Assembly: GCA_965204415.1 (NCBI GenBank)
Contig: CBDBEL010000003.1
Span: forward strand, 1,054,001 to 1,118,000
Direction of reading: 5' to 3'
Length of the DNA stretch: 64,000 nucleotides
DNA from: Aldehydirespirator sp965204415
GTDB lineage: Bacteria > Actinomycetota > Acidimicrobiia > Acidimicrobiales > Aldehydirespiratoraceae
This document shows, piece by piece, positions 8,419-16,099 of the stretch. The notes below the pieces were generated by a model. It did not search any database, was not told where the DNA came from, and was given only the letters and a program-made list of their open reading frames with translations. Made by a program: the position numbers and the translations under genes. Within the stretch, counting starts at the first letter, position 1. Every line of letters starts with the position of its first letter.

Positions 8419-8575
8419 CCTCCGTCGTCGGCCCGCACCCGGCCGGGCGACTCGACGGGGGCCGGGGCGTGGCGAGACGTGCCTCGCTGACCTCCGTCGT
8501 CGGCCCGCACCCGGCCGGGCGACTCGACGGGGGCCGGGGCGTGGCGAGACGTGCCTCGCCGACCGCCGTCGTCGG
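8397..8575 (+). repeat. 72-bp tandem repeat (two full units and a partial third) at the end of the acyl-CoA dehydrogenase gene
   Basis: The segment GTGGCGAGACGTGCCTCGC starts at 8397, 8469 and 8541, exactly 72 bases apart. The first copy includes the final codons and TGA (8416-8418) of the acyl-CoA dehydrogenase gene. The third copy is cut after about 35 bases and carries a few substitutions. This is another duplication of a gene end, and it fills the space before the convergent LLM gene. Confidence 0.85.
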
Positions 8576-8597
8576 CTGACCGGGCGCCGAGGCGCTC

Positions 8598-9569
8598 TCA
8601 GGTACCGCTCAGGCGCTCGACCACCGGCGCGAACGCCTCGGCGACCCGGTTGCTGACGGTGATGTAGGAGAAGCCGTAGGTCTCGCGCCGGTACTCCAGC
8701 TGCTCGCAGATCGCGTCGATGGAGCCGATGAACGTGTGAGCGTGGTCGGCGAAGACGGCGGGATCAGCGCCGAACCGGCTCGCGATGCCTTCTATGGCGC
8801 CCTGGCGGTCGTCGGTCACCATGGCGAAGTAGGCCCCGATCTCGAGTTCGATCTGGTCGAACCGGTCGCCGGCCCCGGCCTTGATCCATTCGATCTTCTG
8901 AGCGGTGTTCGCCCCGCTGCCACTGATTGTGCCCTCCGGGCCCAGCCGCCCGGCGCGGTTGTCGAGGTTGACGCTGACGATGTCGGCCTCACGGCCGGCC
9001 AGCCCCAGCACCCGGCGGGCCCCGCCCCCGATCATGATGGGCGGCCCGCCCGGCCGTGCCGGCTTGGGCACGCCTTCGAATCCGGTGACCTGGAAGTGGG
9101 TGCCGTCGATGTCCACCTCGCCGTCGCCGAAGCAGGCCCGGATGACGGCGAGGGTCTCCTCCATGCGGTCGATGCGCACACCGGGCCGGTCGAAGGGGAT
9201 GCCCATCGCCTCGTACTCGTCGGCCATCCAGCCGCAGCCCAGCCCGACCTCCAGGCGCCCGTCCGACAGCATGTCCAGAGAGGCCAGCTCCTTGGCCAGC
9301 ACCACCGGATGGCGGTAGTCCGTGCCGAGGACCCGGCACCCGACGTTGATGGTCGAGGTGGCGTCGGCCGCGGCCATGATCGCCGGGATGGCGGCCAGGT
9401 CCTGGACGGCGGCCCCCGACGCGGTGAGGAGGGGGCCGGGTCCGATGTGGTGGTCGGCGGTGAAGAACGTGCTGTAGCCCAACTCCTCGGCCATACGGGC
9501 CTGCTGGCGCCAGTCCGCCGCCGATGTCGCCGTATAGGAATAGATCGCGAACCGGAATGGCCTAACCAT
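8598..9569 (-). CDS. LLM-class flavin/F420-dependent oxidoreductase
   Basis: The protein is 323 residues from ATG 9569 ('MVRPFRFAIYSYTATS'), which has a strong ribosome binding site (GGAGGAGAG). Upstream in-frame codons lie in a dispersed repeat and were left out. It is a luciferase-like TIM barrel. Features are 'AEELGYSTFFTADHH' near residue 25, 'NVGCRVLGTDYRHPVVLAKE' near residue 75, 'LEVGLGCGWMADEYEAMGIP' near residue 103 and 'GGPPIMIGGGARRVLGLAG' near residue 170. The last pattern is typical of the actinobacterial TIGR03621-like F420 group. The substrate is unknown. It lies downstream of a CoA ligase on the same strand. Confidence 0.88.
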   Translation of the reverse strand: MVRPFRFAIYSYTATSAADWRQQARMAEELGYSTFFTADHHIGPGPLLTASGAAVQDLAAIPAIMAAADATSTINVGCRVLGTDYRHPVVLAKELASLDMLSDGRLEVGLGCGWMADEYEAMGIPFDRPGVRIDRMEETLAVIRACFGDGEVDIDGTHFQVTGFEGVPKPARPGGPPIMIGGGARRVLGLAGREADIVSVNLDNRAGRLGPEGTISGSGANTAQKIEWIKAGAGDRFDQIELEIGAYFAMVTDDRQGAIEGIASRFGADPAVFADHAHTFIGSIDAICEQLEYRRETYGFSYITVSNRVAEAFAPVVERLSGT

Positions 9570-9602
9570 CGTCTCTCCTCCAGTACAGGGCTGTCGCGTC
9601 GG

Positions 9603-9702
9603 TACGGGGTGTTTCCCGCTCTTGTTCGCTGCGCTCACGGGCCGCTCGGGCCACGGCCTCGCCCTCATGAGGAGGATTCGCTCGCCTATTCGCTCGGCCT
9701 CT
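9603..9702 (+). repeat. Dispersed intergenic element, copy 1
   Basis: This is a stretch of about 100 bp containing TTTCCCGCTCTTGTTCGCTG, CGCTCACGGGCCGCTCGGGC and CACGGCCTCGCC, and ending ATTCGCTCGGCCT. Nearly the same sequence occurs at 18138-18252 and, inverted, at 40806-40925. A diverged form is at 45102-45235. Copy 1 lies between the CoA ligase and LLM genes. It is bracketed by an imperfect 25-bp direct repeat (9566-9590 and 9705-9729) that carries the ribosome-binding-site region. Confidence 0.85.
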
Positions 9703-11233
9703 AGTCATCGTCTTTCCTCCAGTACGGGGCGCGCAGCGCCCGCTTGTTGAGCTTCCCCATGGCGCTGCGGCCGAGGTTGTCGACGAACTCGACCGAGCGC
9801 GGGCACTTGATGCGCGACAGCCGCTCCCGGCAGAACGCGACCAGGGCGTCGCCGTCGGGCGCCCAGCCGTCCGCGGCCACCACCAGTGCTCGCATCTCCT
9901 CGCCCATCTCGTCGTGGGGGATGCCGATGCAGGCGACGTCGTTGACGCCCGGATGTTCGATGAGCACGTTCTCGGCCTCCGCCGGGTAGAGGTTAACGCC
10001 GCCGGAGACCACCATGTCCGAGAACCGGTCGGTGATGTAGACGAAGCCGTCGTCGTCGATGTAGCCCATCTCGCCGAGGGTGAACACGCCCGGCTCCAGG
10101 TGGGCGGCCCGCGACTTCTCTAGATCATTGTGGTACACGACGCCCCGGCCGGTCGTGTCCCGGAAGTACAGCCTGCCCTCGGTGTTGGGCGCCACCGGCC
10201 GGTCGTCGTCGTCGACCACCAGAGCCTCGAACGGGGGCACCGGCCGGCCGACCGATCCGGGATGGGTCAGCCAGTCCTCGCTGGTGATCGAGCAGGTGGT
10301 GCCCACCTCGGTGGCCCCGTAGGCCTCGACGAATAAAGGTCCCCACCAGTCGATCATGGCTCGCTTCACATCGTCGGGGCACTTGGCCCCGGTGTGGGCC
10401 ACCAGCCTCATCGAGGACACGTCGTAGCGGTCCCGGACCGCGGCCGGCAGGGCGAGCAGGCGCACGAAGTGGGTCGGGACCATGACCGACGTCTCGATGC
10501 GGTGCCGTTCGATGGCGGCCAGGGTCGCCTCGGCGTCGAACCGGCCGAGGATCACCGTCGGGACTCCCGTCGCCAGGGTGCGCAACCCGGACAGCGGCCC
10601 GGTGTGGTACATCGGGCCGACCACCAGGTGGGTGCCGTGCTTGGCGAACCGGTTGCCCTTCAGCGCATCCAGGTGCTCGATCATGGTGTCGCCGCCCGCG
10701 AACATCGTGGGCGGCAGGTCGGTGCCCTTGGGCCGGCCGGTGGTGCCCGAGGTGAACATCAGATGGGGCCGGGGAGTCACCGTGCCGGGCGGGTCCTCAT
10801 CAGGCCCCCCGGCGAGCCATTCGTCCCAGCGCTGCACCTCCGGGGGGAGTCCCTCGCCCCAGCCGACGACGGTGTCGATCCCGGTCCCGCGGGCTGCCTC
10901 CACGCCGCGCCCGGCGGTCTCGGGTCCGACGAAGAGGATCCGGGACTCGGACTCCTCCAGGATGTAGGCGGTCTCCGCCGCGGTCAGGTGGAAGCTCACC
11001 GGGACGGTGGAGGCCCCCCCGAGCAGGCCGCCAAGGTGGGCGAACGCGGTCTCGGCCGCGTTCTCGGCGAAGACGGCCGCCCGGCGGGACGGGCCGAGGT
11101 CGGCCGAGAGCAGCAGTCCGGCGGCCCGATTGAGGATCGAGTCGACGTCGGCCCACCCGAAGGTCCGTTCGCCCTGGACGAGGGCTGCCTCGCCCGGACG
11201 GGTCTCGGCCAGCGGGCGTGAGAACGTCGGCAC
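9701..11233 (-). CDS. Acyl-CoA synthetase / AMP-dependent ligase
   Basis: This 510-residue ANL-superfamily enzyme activates a carboxylic acid to its CoA thioester by way of the acyl-adenylate. It has the P-loop 'FTSGTTGRPKGTDLP' (about residues 161-175), the adenine motif 'VEAYGATEVGTTC' (about 299-311), and the hinge and C-terminal motifs 'YFRDTTGRG', 'YITDRFSDMVVSGGVNLYPA' and 'KCPRSVEFVDNLGRSAMGKLNK' with the catalytic lysine. The GTG start at 11233 is the last of four GTGs created by a 43-bp tandem repeat. Neighbours (thiolase, DUF35, LLM, NTF2-like) point to breakdown of a cyclic or branched acid. Confidence 0.92.
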   Translation of the reverse strand: MPTFSRPLAETRPGEAALVQGERTFGWADVDSILNRAAGLLLSADLGPSRRAAVFAENAAETAFAHLGGLLGGASTVPVSFHLTAAETAYILEESESRILFVGPETAGRGVEAARGTGIDTVVGWGEGLPPEVQRWDEWLAGGPDEDPPGTVTPRPHLMFTSGTTGRPKGTDLPPTMFAGGDTMIEHLDALKGNRFAKHGTHLVVGPMYHTGPLSGLRTLATGVPTVILGRFDAEATLAAIERHRIETSVMVPTHFVRLLALPAAVRDRYDVSSMRLVAHTGAKCPDDVKRAMIDWWGPLFVEAYGATEVGTTCSITSEDWLTHPGSVGRPVPPFEALVVDDDDRPVAPNTEGRLYFRDTTGRGVVYHNDLEKSRAAHLEPGVFTLGEMGYIDDDGFVYITDRFSDMVVSGGVNLYPAEAENVLIEHPGVNDVACIGIPHDEMGEEMRALVVAADGWAPDGDALVAFCRERLSRIKCPRSVEFVDNLGRSAMGKLNKRALRAPYWRKDDD

Positions 11234-11376
11234 GTCAGGCGTGGCTTTCGGCCAGCGGGCGTGAGAACGTCGGCACGTCAGGCGTGGCTTTCGGCCAGCG
11301 GGCGTGAGAACGTCGGCACGTCAGGCGTGGCTTTCGGCCAGCGGGCGTGAGAACGTCGGCACGTCAGGCGTGGCCC
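11205..11376 (-). repeat. 43-bp tandem repeat (four units) at the NTF2-like/CoA-ligase junction
   Basis: Units start at 11205, 11248, 11291 and 11334. Each carries, on the minus strand, a TGA stop, one spacer base and a GTG start. On that strand the NTF2-like gene ends at TGA 11366-11364. Three consecutive 13-codon mini-ORFs (MPTFSRPLAESHA) then start at 11362, 11319 and 11276, and the true ligase start follows at 11233. As at 2450-2577, the stop-start junction itself has been amplified. Confidence 0.9.
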
Positions 11377-11795
11377 TCGGCCGGGAAGTCAGCCGAGAGG
11401 TCGGGCGCGCCGCGGTAGTGGATGCTCAGCCGGCGCGACGCGAACCTCCAGCCGCCGCCGACGCGCACGTAGGTGTCGTCATAGTGGGCCGCCATGACCA
11501 CCGCCTCGCCGTCGACCCGGCGGGCCATCTCCTGCACGTACCACCGGCCCGAGCCCGTGCCTGCGGAAGCGTCGAGGTAGACGGTGCCGTTGAGCACGGT
11601 CTGCACCACCACCGGGTAGCGGGCCATCGACTCGTGCCACCGCTCGACGATGGCGTCGCGGCCTTCGACCCGCCTGCCGCCTCCGAGGTCCCACACACCG
11701 TCCGGTGCCCACGTGGAAGCCCACTGGCGCCCGTCGCGATGCACCACTGCGTCCGAGTAGCGGTGCACGAGGTCCTCGATGTCGTCACGGCTCAC
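11364..11795 (-). CDS. NTF2/SnoaL-like cone-fold protein
   Basis: The protein is about 143 residues from GTG 11795 ('MSRDDIEDLVHRYSDAVVHR'), which has a GGGAGGT ribosome binding site 8 bases upstream. A longer form from GTG 11813 is possible. The sequence fits the SnoaL_4 cone fold: an N-terminal helix with 'DIEDLVHRYSDAVVHRDG', then 'WASTWAPDGVWDLGGGRRVE', a central 'YPVVVQTVLNGTVYLD' strand, and 'YDDTYVRVGGGWRFASRRLS'. Such proteins serve as cyclases, isomerases, dehydratases or small-ligand binders. In this operon, between a thiolase and a CoA ligase, a role in ring or double-bond chemistry is plausible but unproven. Confidence 0.75.
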   Translation of the reverse strand: MSRDDIEDLVHRYSDAVVHRDGRQWASTWAPDGVWDLGGGRRVEGRDAIVERWHESMARYPVVVQTVLNGTVYLDASAGTGSGRWYVQEMARRVDGEAVVMAAHYDDTYVRVGGGWRFASRRLSIHYRGAPDLSADFPAEGHA

Positions 11796-11831
11796 CGGCC
11801 GGACCTCCCGCACCCATGGTCCTGAGCGGCG

Positions 11832-12980
11832 TCAGCGAGTGAGGATGGTGACACCCGATATGCCCGGCGCCCCGTACACGTGGGTGTAGCCCACGCTGGG
11901 ACCGCCGGGGACCTGGCGGTCGCCGGCGTCGCCCCGCAGCTGCAGCACGTTCTCGTACACTTGGCGCAGCCCCGACGCGCCGACCGGCTCGCCGTTGGCG
12001 ATGCAGCCGCCGTCGGTGTTGACCGGCAGGCGGCCGTCGATCTCGGTGTCGCCCATGGCGATCATGTGCTCCTGCTCGCCGTGCTCGCAGAAGCCGTTCT
12101 CGGCCATGTGCATGATCTCGGCGCCGACCTCGGTGTCCTGGAGTTGAGCCACGTCCACGTCGTCGGGTCCGATGCCGGCCATCTCGAAGGCGGCCTTCGA
12201 GGCGTCCGCCGTGGGCCCGCCGGACCACTCGGGAGGCAGGTGCGGCGCCATGACCTCGAACGACCCGAACCGCCGGGACCGCACCACGGCCGCCTTCAGG
12301 TAGACGGGCGTGTCGGTGTAGTCGCGGGCCTTCTCCGCCGACGACAGGACCAGAGCGGCGCCGCCCTCGCCGGGGGAGCAGAACATGTACTTGGTGAGCG
12401 GGTACGACAGCATCGGCGACTCGCTGATCTCCGCGATGCTCAGCGGCCGGCGCCGCCACGCCATCGGGTTCTTGGACCCGTTGCGGTACGCCTTCTCGGC
12501 CACCCTCGCCAGGGTGGGCTCGGTGATGCCGTGGTCGTGCATGTAGCGGTTGAGCTTCATGCCGAAGAACTGCGTGGTGAGCGCCAACCCGGACTCGCCG
12601 TACCACTCGCCCAGTCCCCAGGCCTCGGTGTCGACCCGGAACGCGCCCCGCTCGTGCTTGTCGAAGCCGACCGCGATCCCGAGGTCGAACATCCCGGCCT
12701 TGATCGAGTTGTAGGCCGCGAACAGAGCCGATCCACCAGTGGCGCACCCGTTGGCCACGTTGATGAACTGCAGCCCGGTGAGCCCCAGTTGCGACACCAT
12801 GGTGTCGGCGTTGCCGGCCGCGTCGCTGCCGCCGAACGCGAACTGGATGTCGTCCCACTGCACACCGGCGTCGGCCAGGGCCCGCCGCACCGCGACCACG
12901 CCCTGGTCCACGCCCGACACACCCTCGGTGCGACCGAACGGGTGCATCCCGATCCCGACGATGGCAACGTCGCTACTCAC
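11832..12980 (-). CDS. Thiolase-like protein (SCP-x / lipid-transfer group)
   Basis: This 382-residue protein has the thiolase fold and starts at ATG 12980, overlapping the DUF35 gene by 8 bases. The nucleophile cysteine is in 'VANGCATGGSALFAA' (about residue 88). The C-terminal segment reads 'GGCIANGEPVGASGLRQVY', with Glu in place of the His of the classical GHP motif. This is usual in the non-degradative SCP2-thiolase/lipid-transfer group, whose members act as retro-aldolases or CoA-thiolytic enzymes together with a DUF35 partner. The adjacent DUF35 gene supports such a complex. Steroid-like side-chain or ring cleavage is a reasonable guess only. Confidence 0.88.
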   Translation of the reverse strand: MSSDVAIVGIGMHPFGRTEGVSGVDQGVVAVRRALADAGVQWDDIQFAFGGSDAAGNADTMVSQLGLTGLQFINVANGCATGGSALFAAYNSIKAGMFDLGIAVGFDKHERGAFRVDTEAWGLGEWYGESGLALTTQFFGMKLNRYMHDHGITEPTLARVAEKAYRNGSKNPMAWRRRPLSIAEISESPMLSYPLTKYMFCSPGEGGAALVLSSAEKARDYTDTPVYLKAAVVRSRRFGSFEVMAPHLPPEWSGGPTADASKAAFEMAGIGPDDVDVAQLQDTEVGAEIMHMAENGFCEHGEQEHMIAMGDTEIDGRLPVNTDGGCIANGEPVGASGLRQVYENVLQLRGDAGDRQVPGGPSVGYTHVYGAPGISGVTILTR

Positions 12981-13431
12981 GGCTGTCTCCTCCCTCCAGG
13001 GCGAATGCCCCCTTCGGGGCGAATGCGAACGTCACGACTTCGTCCCCGTCCTCGTTCACGAAGAGCGGCTCTATCACCAGCTCCATCTCCATGTCGATCT
13101 CCAAGTGCTCCGGCTCGGCCACCGTCAACCGGGACTCCACCCTCACCTTGCCGTCGATCTCCACGTACCCCACTCCGAACGGCTGGAACGACTTGGGGTT
13201 GGCGTCGCCCGCGAACGGCGGCGACTTGGGCGGGTAGCCCTGAACCGTCCAGGTCCACAGCGTGCCGCTGCGCCCCAGCTCGACCACCTCGGTCGACGAG
13301 CCGCTGCACCTGGGGCAGTACCTCTGGGTGGGGAACATGTAGTTGCCGCAGTCGAGGCAGCGACTGGCGACGAGGCGGGGCTCGTCGGACGGCCATGTGA
13401 AGAGGCCTTCCGCGACCGGCACCTGTCTCAA
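12973..13431 (-). CDS. DUF35 OB-fold protein with rubredoxin-like zinc ribbon
   Basis: This 152-residue protein has a zinc-ribbon with two CxxC knuckles, 'CLDCGNYMFPTQRYCPRC' (about residues 22-39), followed by an OB-fold: 'GTLWTWTVQGYPPKSPPF', 'PFGVGYVEIDGKVRVESRL', 'LEIDMEMELVIEP'. DUF35 proteins form stable complexes with non-degradative thiolases and thiolase-like aldolases and are needed for their activity. The gene starts at GTG/ATG 13431 and overlaps the thiolase gene by 8 bases, so the two are surely co-translated. Confidence 0.88.
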   Translation of the reverse strand: MRQVPVAEGLFTWPSDEPRLVASRCLDCGNYMFPTQRYCPRCSGSSTEVVELGRSGTLWTWTVQGYPPKSPPFAGDANPKSFQPFGVGYVEIDGKVRVESRLTVAEPEHLEIDMEMELVIEPLFVNEDGDEVVTFAFAPKGAFALEGGDSRE

Positions 13432-13591
13432 TGGAACCTCCTAGATGACGCGACACAACCTAGAACATGCTCGGGCAGGTGCAAACCGGCTCCCTAGCGA
13501 GTTGCTGAAAGGAAGCGCCGTCTTACGAGGAATCTCTGTCTCTTGACTTCTCCGACCGTGTGCCTCCTGCCATTAGCCACAACTCGGGACA

Positions 13592-13999
13592 CTAGTTGCT
13601 CATGATGAAATTGCCGTCCCACATGGTGATATGGAATCGCTTCAGGAAGTCCATGCCCAATAGCACGTCGTAGTCGGAGGGCTGGTGCGGCAGCTCGAAC
13701 ACGGTCAAGGCTCCGCCCCGCACGAAGATCGTCTCGCCGGACTCCGTGCTGACAGGAACGGCGACATGTAGCCCGTAGACATTGGCTTCTACAATTTCGC
13801 GACCAGCGGTGCCGTACCTGTTCCTGCCGATGGAGTCGGGTGAACCGAGCCTCTGAACAACTTTGCTCGTGACGGCCGTGGCGGTCGCTCCGGTGTCCAC
13901 TCTCGCTACGAAGCGTTGACTCGGTTGCCTTTCCGCTAATGCGACCTCCACCTGTATGTGGATTGTGTTGTTCTCGACACGCTTTACGAACGTGGGCAT
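13592..13999 (-). CDS. Retropepsin-like aspartic protease (clan AA)
   Basis: This 135-residue protein has the two marks of a single-domain retroviral-type aspartic protease: the catalytic loop 'ARVDTGATATAVTSKVVQRL' with D-T-G-A (about residues 32-50), and the flap-side/C-terminal 'DYDVLLGMDFLKRFHITMWD' (about 108-127), where 'LLGMDFL' is the usual psi-loop. Bacterial homologues of this size act as homodimers. Its ATG overlaps the TGA of the upstream small gene (TGATG). Codon use is less GC-biased than in the neighbouring catabolic genes, which fits an accessory island. Confidence 0.82.
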   Translation of the reverse strand: MPTFVKRVENNTIHIQVEVALAERQPSQRFVARVDTGATATAVTSKVVQRLGSPDSIGRNRYGTAGREIVEANVYGLHVAVPVSTESGETIFVRGGALTVFELPHQPSDYDVLLGMDFLKRFHITMWDGNFIMSN

Positions 14000-14235
14000 C
14001 AGAGCATGGCGAGCGTCTGGAAACCCAAGTCGATGGGTTCCGCGCCCACGAACTCTATGGAGAAGTTCCCGAGCCCGTACTCCTTGTAGCCGTACTCGTA
14101 GGCGGCACCGCCCTCAGGGAAGTAGGCGATGATCTCGCCGTCAACCATCAAGGCGACCTCGCCGGTGTGGCCTCGTTCGGCGTCCTCTTGGAGGTCTCGA
14201 ACGTAGACTGCGTGATTCGTGTCAACCTGTGACAT
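13999..14235 (-). CDS. Small protein paired with the retropepsin gene (possibly DUF5678-like)
   Basis: This is a 78-residue acidic protein starting at ATG 14235 behind AAGGAGCG. The middle part 'GEVALMVDGEIIAYFPEGGA' followed by 'AYEYGYKEYGLGNFSIEFVG' resembles short DUF5678-type proteins ('kwVal.dgkvia.g.....a...a...g'), which often sit beside clan AA protease genes. The stop overlaps the protease start, so the two are co-translated. It could be the substrate, partner or inhibitor of the protease. The family assignment is from memory and is uncertain. Confidence 0.65.
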   Translation of the reverse strand: MSQVDTNHAVYVRDLQEDAERGHTGEVALMVDGEIIAYFPEGGAAYEYGYKEYGLGNFSIEFVGAEPIDLGFQTLAML

Positions 14236-14288
14236 GATCGCTCCTTCAGGCGGCGACTCCTACCAGTATAGTTCGATGTTTGCACAGG

Positions 14289-14739
14289 TCAGACGGGTCT
14301 GTGGCGGCCGCTGTGGTTGACGAGGCGACCCGCGTCGGCGAGCAGCTGCCGGCGGACGGTGGCCGCGGCGGTTGGCCTGTTCGGGTGTTGGGCCCGTCCG
14401 AGGCGGGTGCACCAGCGGGCGAGGTTGTGGGCGAGCGCGGCGCAGGCGAGGTAGGCGCCATTGGCGAAGAAGCTGCCCGAGGGGCAGTGGCGAGTTCGTT
14501 GTCTTTGAGGTCTCTTATGGCGAGCTCGACTCGGGCGTGGGTCCGGTGGTAGGCGTCGGCGGCTTCGGCGTCGAGGTCGTGGCGGTCGGTTATGAAGGTG
14601 TGGTGCCGCCAGTGGGGCCACAGTGTGCCTTGGGGGCCGACAAGGCGGGTGCGGTGGTTGATGAGGCGCAGAGTGCGGGGCTGCCGGCTGCGGGATCGGG
14701 GGCCTGTTGTGATGGTGGTCTCAGCGACTTGGGCAGGCG
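14289..14739 (-). pseudogene. Remnant of an IS1380-family transposase (C-terminal part, frameshifted)
   Basis: Two minus-strand frames together give the C-terminus of an IS1380-type transposase. The first reads 'LRLINHRTRLVGPQGTLWPH' then 'YHRTHARVELAIRDLKDNE'. After a frameshift near 14500 the second reads 'RHCPSGSFFANGAYLACAAL' then 'AHNLARWCTRLG' and 'RRQLLADAGRLVNHSGR'. The fragment breaks off at 14740, exactly where the inverted repeat of the IS3-family element begins, so the N-terminal part was lost or displaced. The C-terminal end is also shorter than usual. Confidence 0.75.
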
Positions 14740-14757
14740 CTTCCCCCCGTTGACCGG

Positions 14758-15683
14758 TCAGGTGGATAAGGCGGGGGTGGTTCCCGCGGTGTGACGGTAG
14801 TGGGCTTCGTATTGGTCCGGTGTGAGACGGTCGAGGCTGGTGTGGCGCCTGGTGGTGTTGTAGCGGGCGAGCCACTCGAAGATCGAGCGGCGGGCGGTTG
14901 CCCGGTCGGGGTAGCGGCGCCGATTGACGAGTTCTCGTTTGAGGCTGGAGAAGAACGATTCGGCGCAGGCGTTGTCGAGGGCAGGACCCGACACGGCCCA
15001 CCGACTGGGCGAACCCCCAGCTTGCGGCGGTGTTGCGGAGCTCGCCGGCGAGGTACTGGCTGCCGTGATCGGAGTGGAACACGATGCCCGCGGTGCGGCC
15101 CCGCGGTGTCGCCGGCCATGTCGAGGGCGTCCTGCACCAGGCGGGTGTCGATGCGGTCGCTCATGGCGTAGCCGAGCAGCCGGCGGCTGCCCACGTCGAG
15201 CACGACCGCCAGATACAGCCAGCCCTCGCCGGTGCGTATGTAGGTGATGTCTGAGCACCACGCCCGGTCCGGAGCCCCTGGCGAGAACTCCCGGCGCAGC
15301 AAGTCCGGCAGCTTCGCCTTGCTGCGGGCTGGGGTGGTGGTGCGCTTGGGGCGCCGTGGGCGGATCCCGGCGATGTTGTGGGCTCTCATTAGCCGCTCGA
15401 CGCGCTTGCGGTTTACCCGGCGCCCCCTGTCGCGCAGCTCCGCGGTCACCCGAGGCGACCCATAGGTCCCGTCGGAGCCGGCATGGATCTCACGGATCTC
15501 TTCGACCAGGGCCGCCTCGGCGCGCTCACGATCCGTTGGACCCGCCCCACGGGCGGCCTGCCACCCATAGAACGCCTGGCGGCTGACACGTGCCACACGA
15601 CAGCACAACGTCGTCGGGAACCCTTCGGCCTTCCGGGCATCCACCCACCTGTAGCGGGTCACTGTCCCGACTCCCTCACCCAA
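14758..15683 (-). pseudogene. IS3-family transposase OrfB (DDE integrase domain, two frameshifts)
   Basis: The product can be read in three successive frames. From 15683 to about 15115: 'VSRQAFYGWQAARGAGPTDR', the HTH_21 part 'DGTYGSPRVTAELRDRGRRV', and 'PDRAWCSDITYIRTGEGWLY' with the first catalytic Asp. From about 15115 to 14990: 'GIVFHSDHGSQYLAGEL' with the second Asp. From about 14985 to 14758: 'ALDNACAESFFSSLKRELV' with the catalytic Glu, then 'RYNTTRRHTSLDRLTPDQYE'. The catalytic D-D-E triad is recognisable but split by two single-base frameshifts, so no full-length enzyme can be made by normal translation. Confidence 0.85.
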
Positions 15684-15994
15684 TAGGCCGTCGCTGGTTT
15701 GAGCAGATCACGCTCCATACGCAACTAGTCGTTCTCGTGGCGCAGCCGCGCCAGCTCGGCCCGCTCGCTCGTAGTGAGCCCCTCACGCTCGCCGCGGTCC
15801 ACCCGCGCCTGGCGAACCCAGTTGCCCAGATTCGACTCCCCGACCCCCAAGCTGCGAGCCACCGACGCGATGCTGCGACCCTCATCGAGCACCAGCGCAA
15901 CCGCGTCAGCCTTGAACTCCCTGGGAAACGATCTTCGCACCCGACCCGGCGGCAACACCGGACCCGACCGACTGTTCTCTTGCATCGTTGACAT
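15659..15994 (-). pseudogene. IS3-family transposase OrfA (helix-turn-helix) with internal TAG
   Basis: The start at 15994 gives 'MSTMQENSRSGPV', then the HTH_Tnp_1 domain 'FPREFKADAVALVLDEG', 'SIASVARSLGVGESNLGNWV' and 'ERAELARLRHEND'. A TAG at 15725-15727 then interrupts the frame. Reading on in the same frame gives 'LRMERDLLKPATAYWV', the normal end of an OrfA leucine-zipper region, stopping at 15659. The region overlaps OrfB in the arrangement used for programmed -1 frameshifting. The TAG is therefore probably a nonsense mutation. Confidence 0.8.
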
Positions 15995-16099
15995 GGCTAC
16001 CTCCTAATCGAGGTGACCGGTCAGCGGGGGGAGGCCCCGAGCTGCATCGGCCGCAAGTGGATTTCGCTGGGGCGACTACGGCGGCAGTGATGAGCGTTC

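Larger units (their letters stand above)
14740..16034 (-). mobile_element. IS3-family insertion sequence, decayed, inserted into an IS1380-family remnant
   Basis: The element is about 1.3 kb with imperfect terminal inverted repeats of 28 bp (14740-14767 and 16007-16034) sharing a perfect TGACCGGTCA core and a run of six C/G. It encodes OrfA and OrfB on the minus strand in the overlapping arrangement typical of IS3. OrfA has an internal TAG and OrfB has two frameshifts, so the copy is probably inactive. No clear target-site duplication was seen. Its insertion cut the IS1380-type transposase. Confidence 0.85.

Noticed and set aside
8253..8579. Frames encoding periodic peptides over the 72-bp repeat
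   Set aside because: The peptide periodicity only reflects the DNA repeat. There is no ribosome binding site and they overlap the acyl-CoA dehydrogenase gene.
14246..15082. Single transposase gene across the IS1380/IS3 boundary
   Set aside because: The frame joins part of IS3 OrfB with part of an IS1380-type transposase by chance; the inverted repeat at 14740-14767 separates them.
15725..15727. TAG in OrfA of the IS3 element as a recoded codon
   Set aside because: The same element has two frameshifts in OrfB, so simple decay explains it. Unlike the TGA at 44880-44882, there is no catalytic residue at this place.
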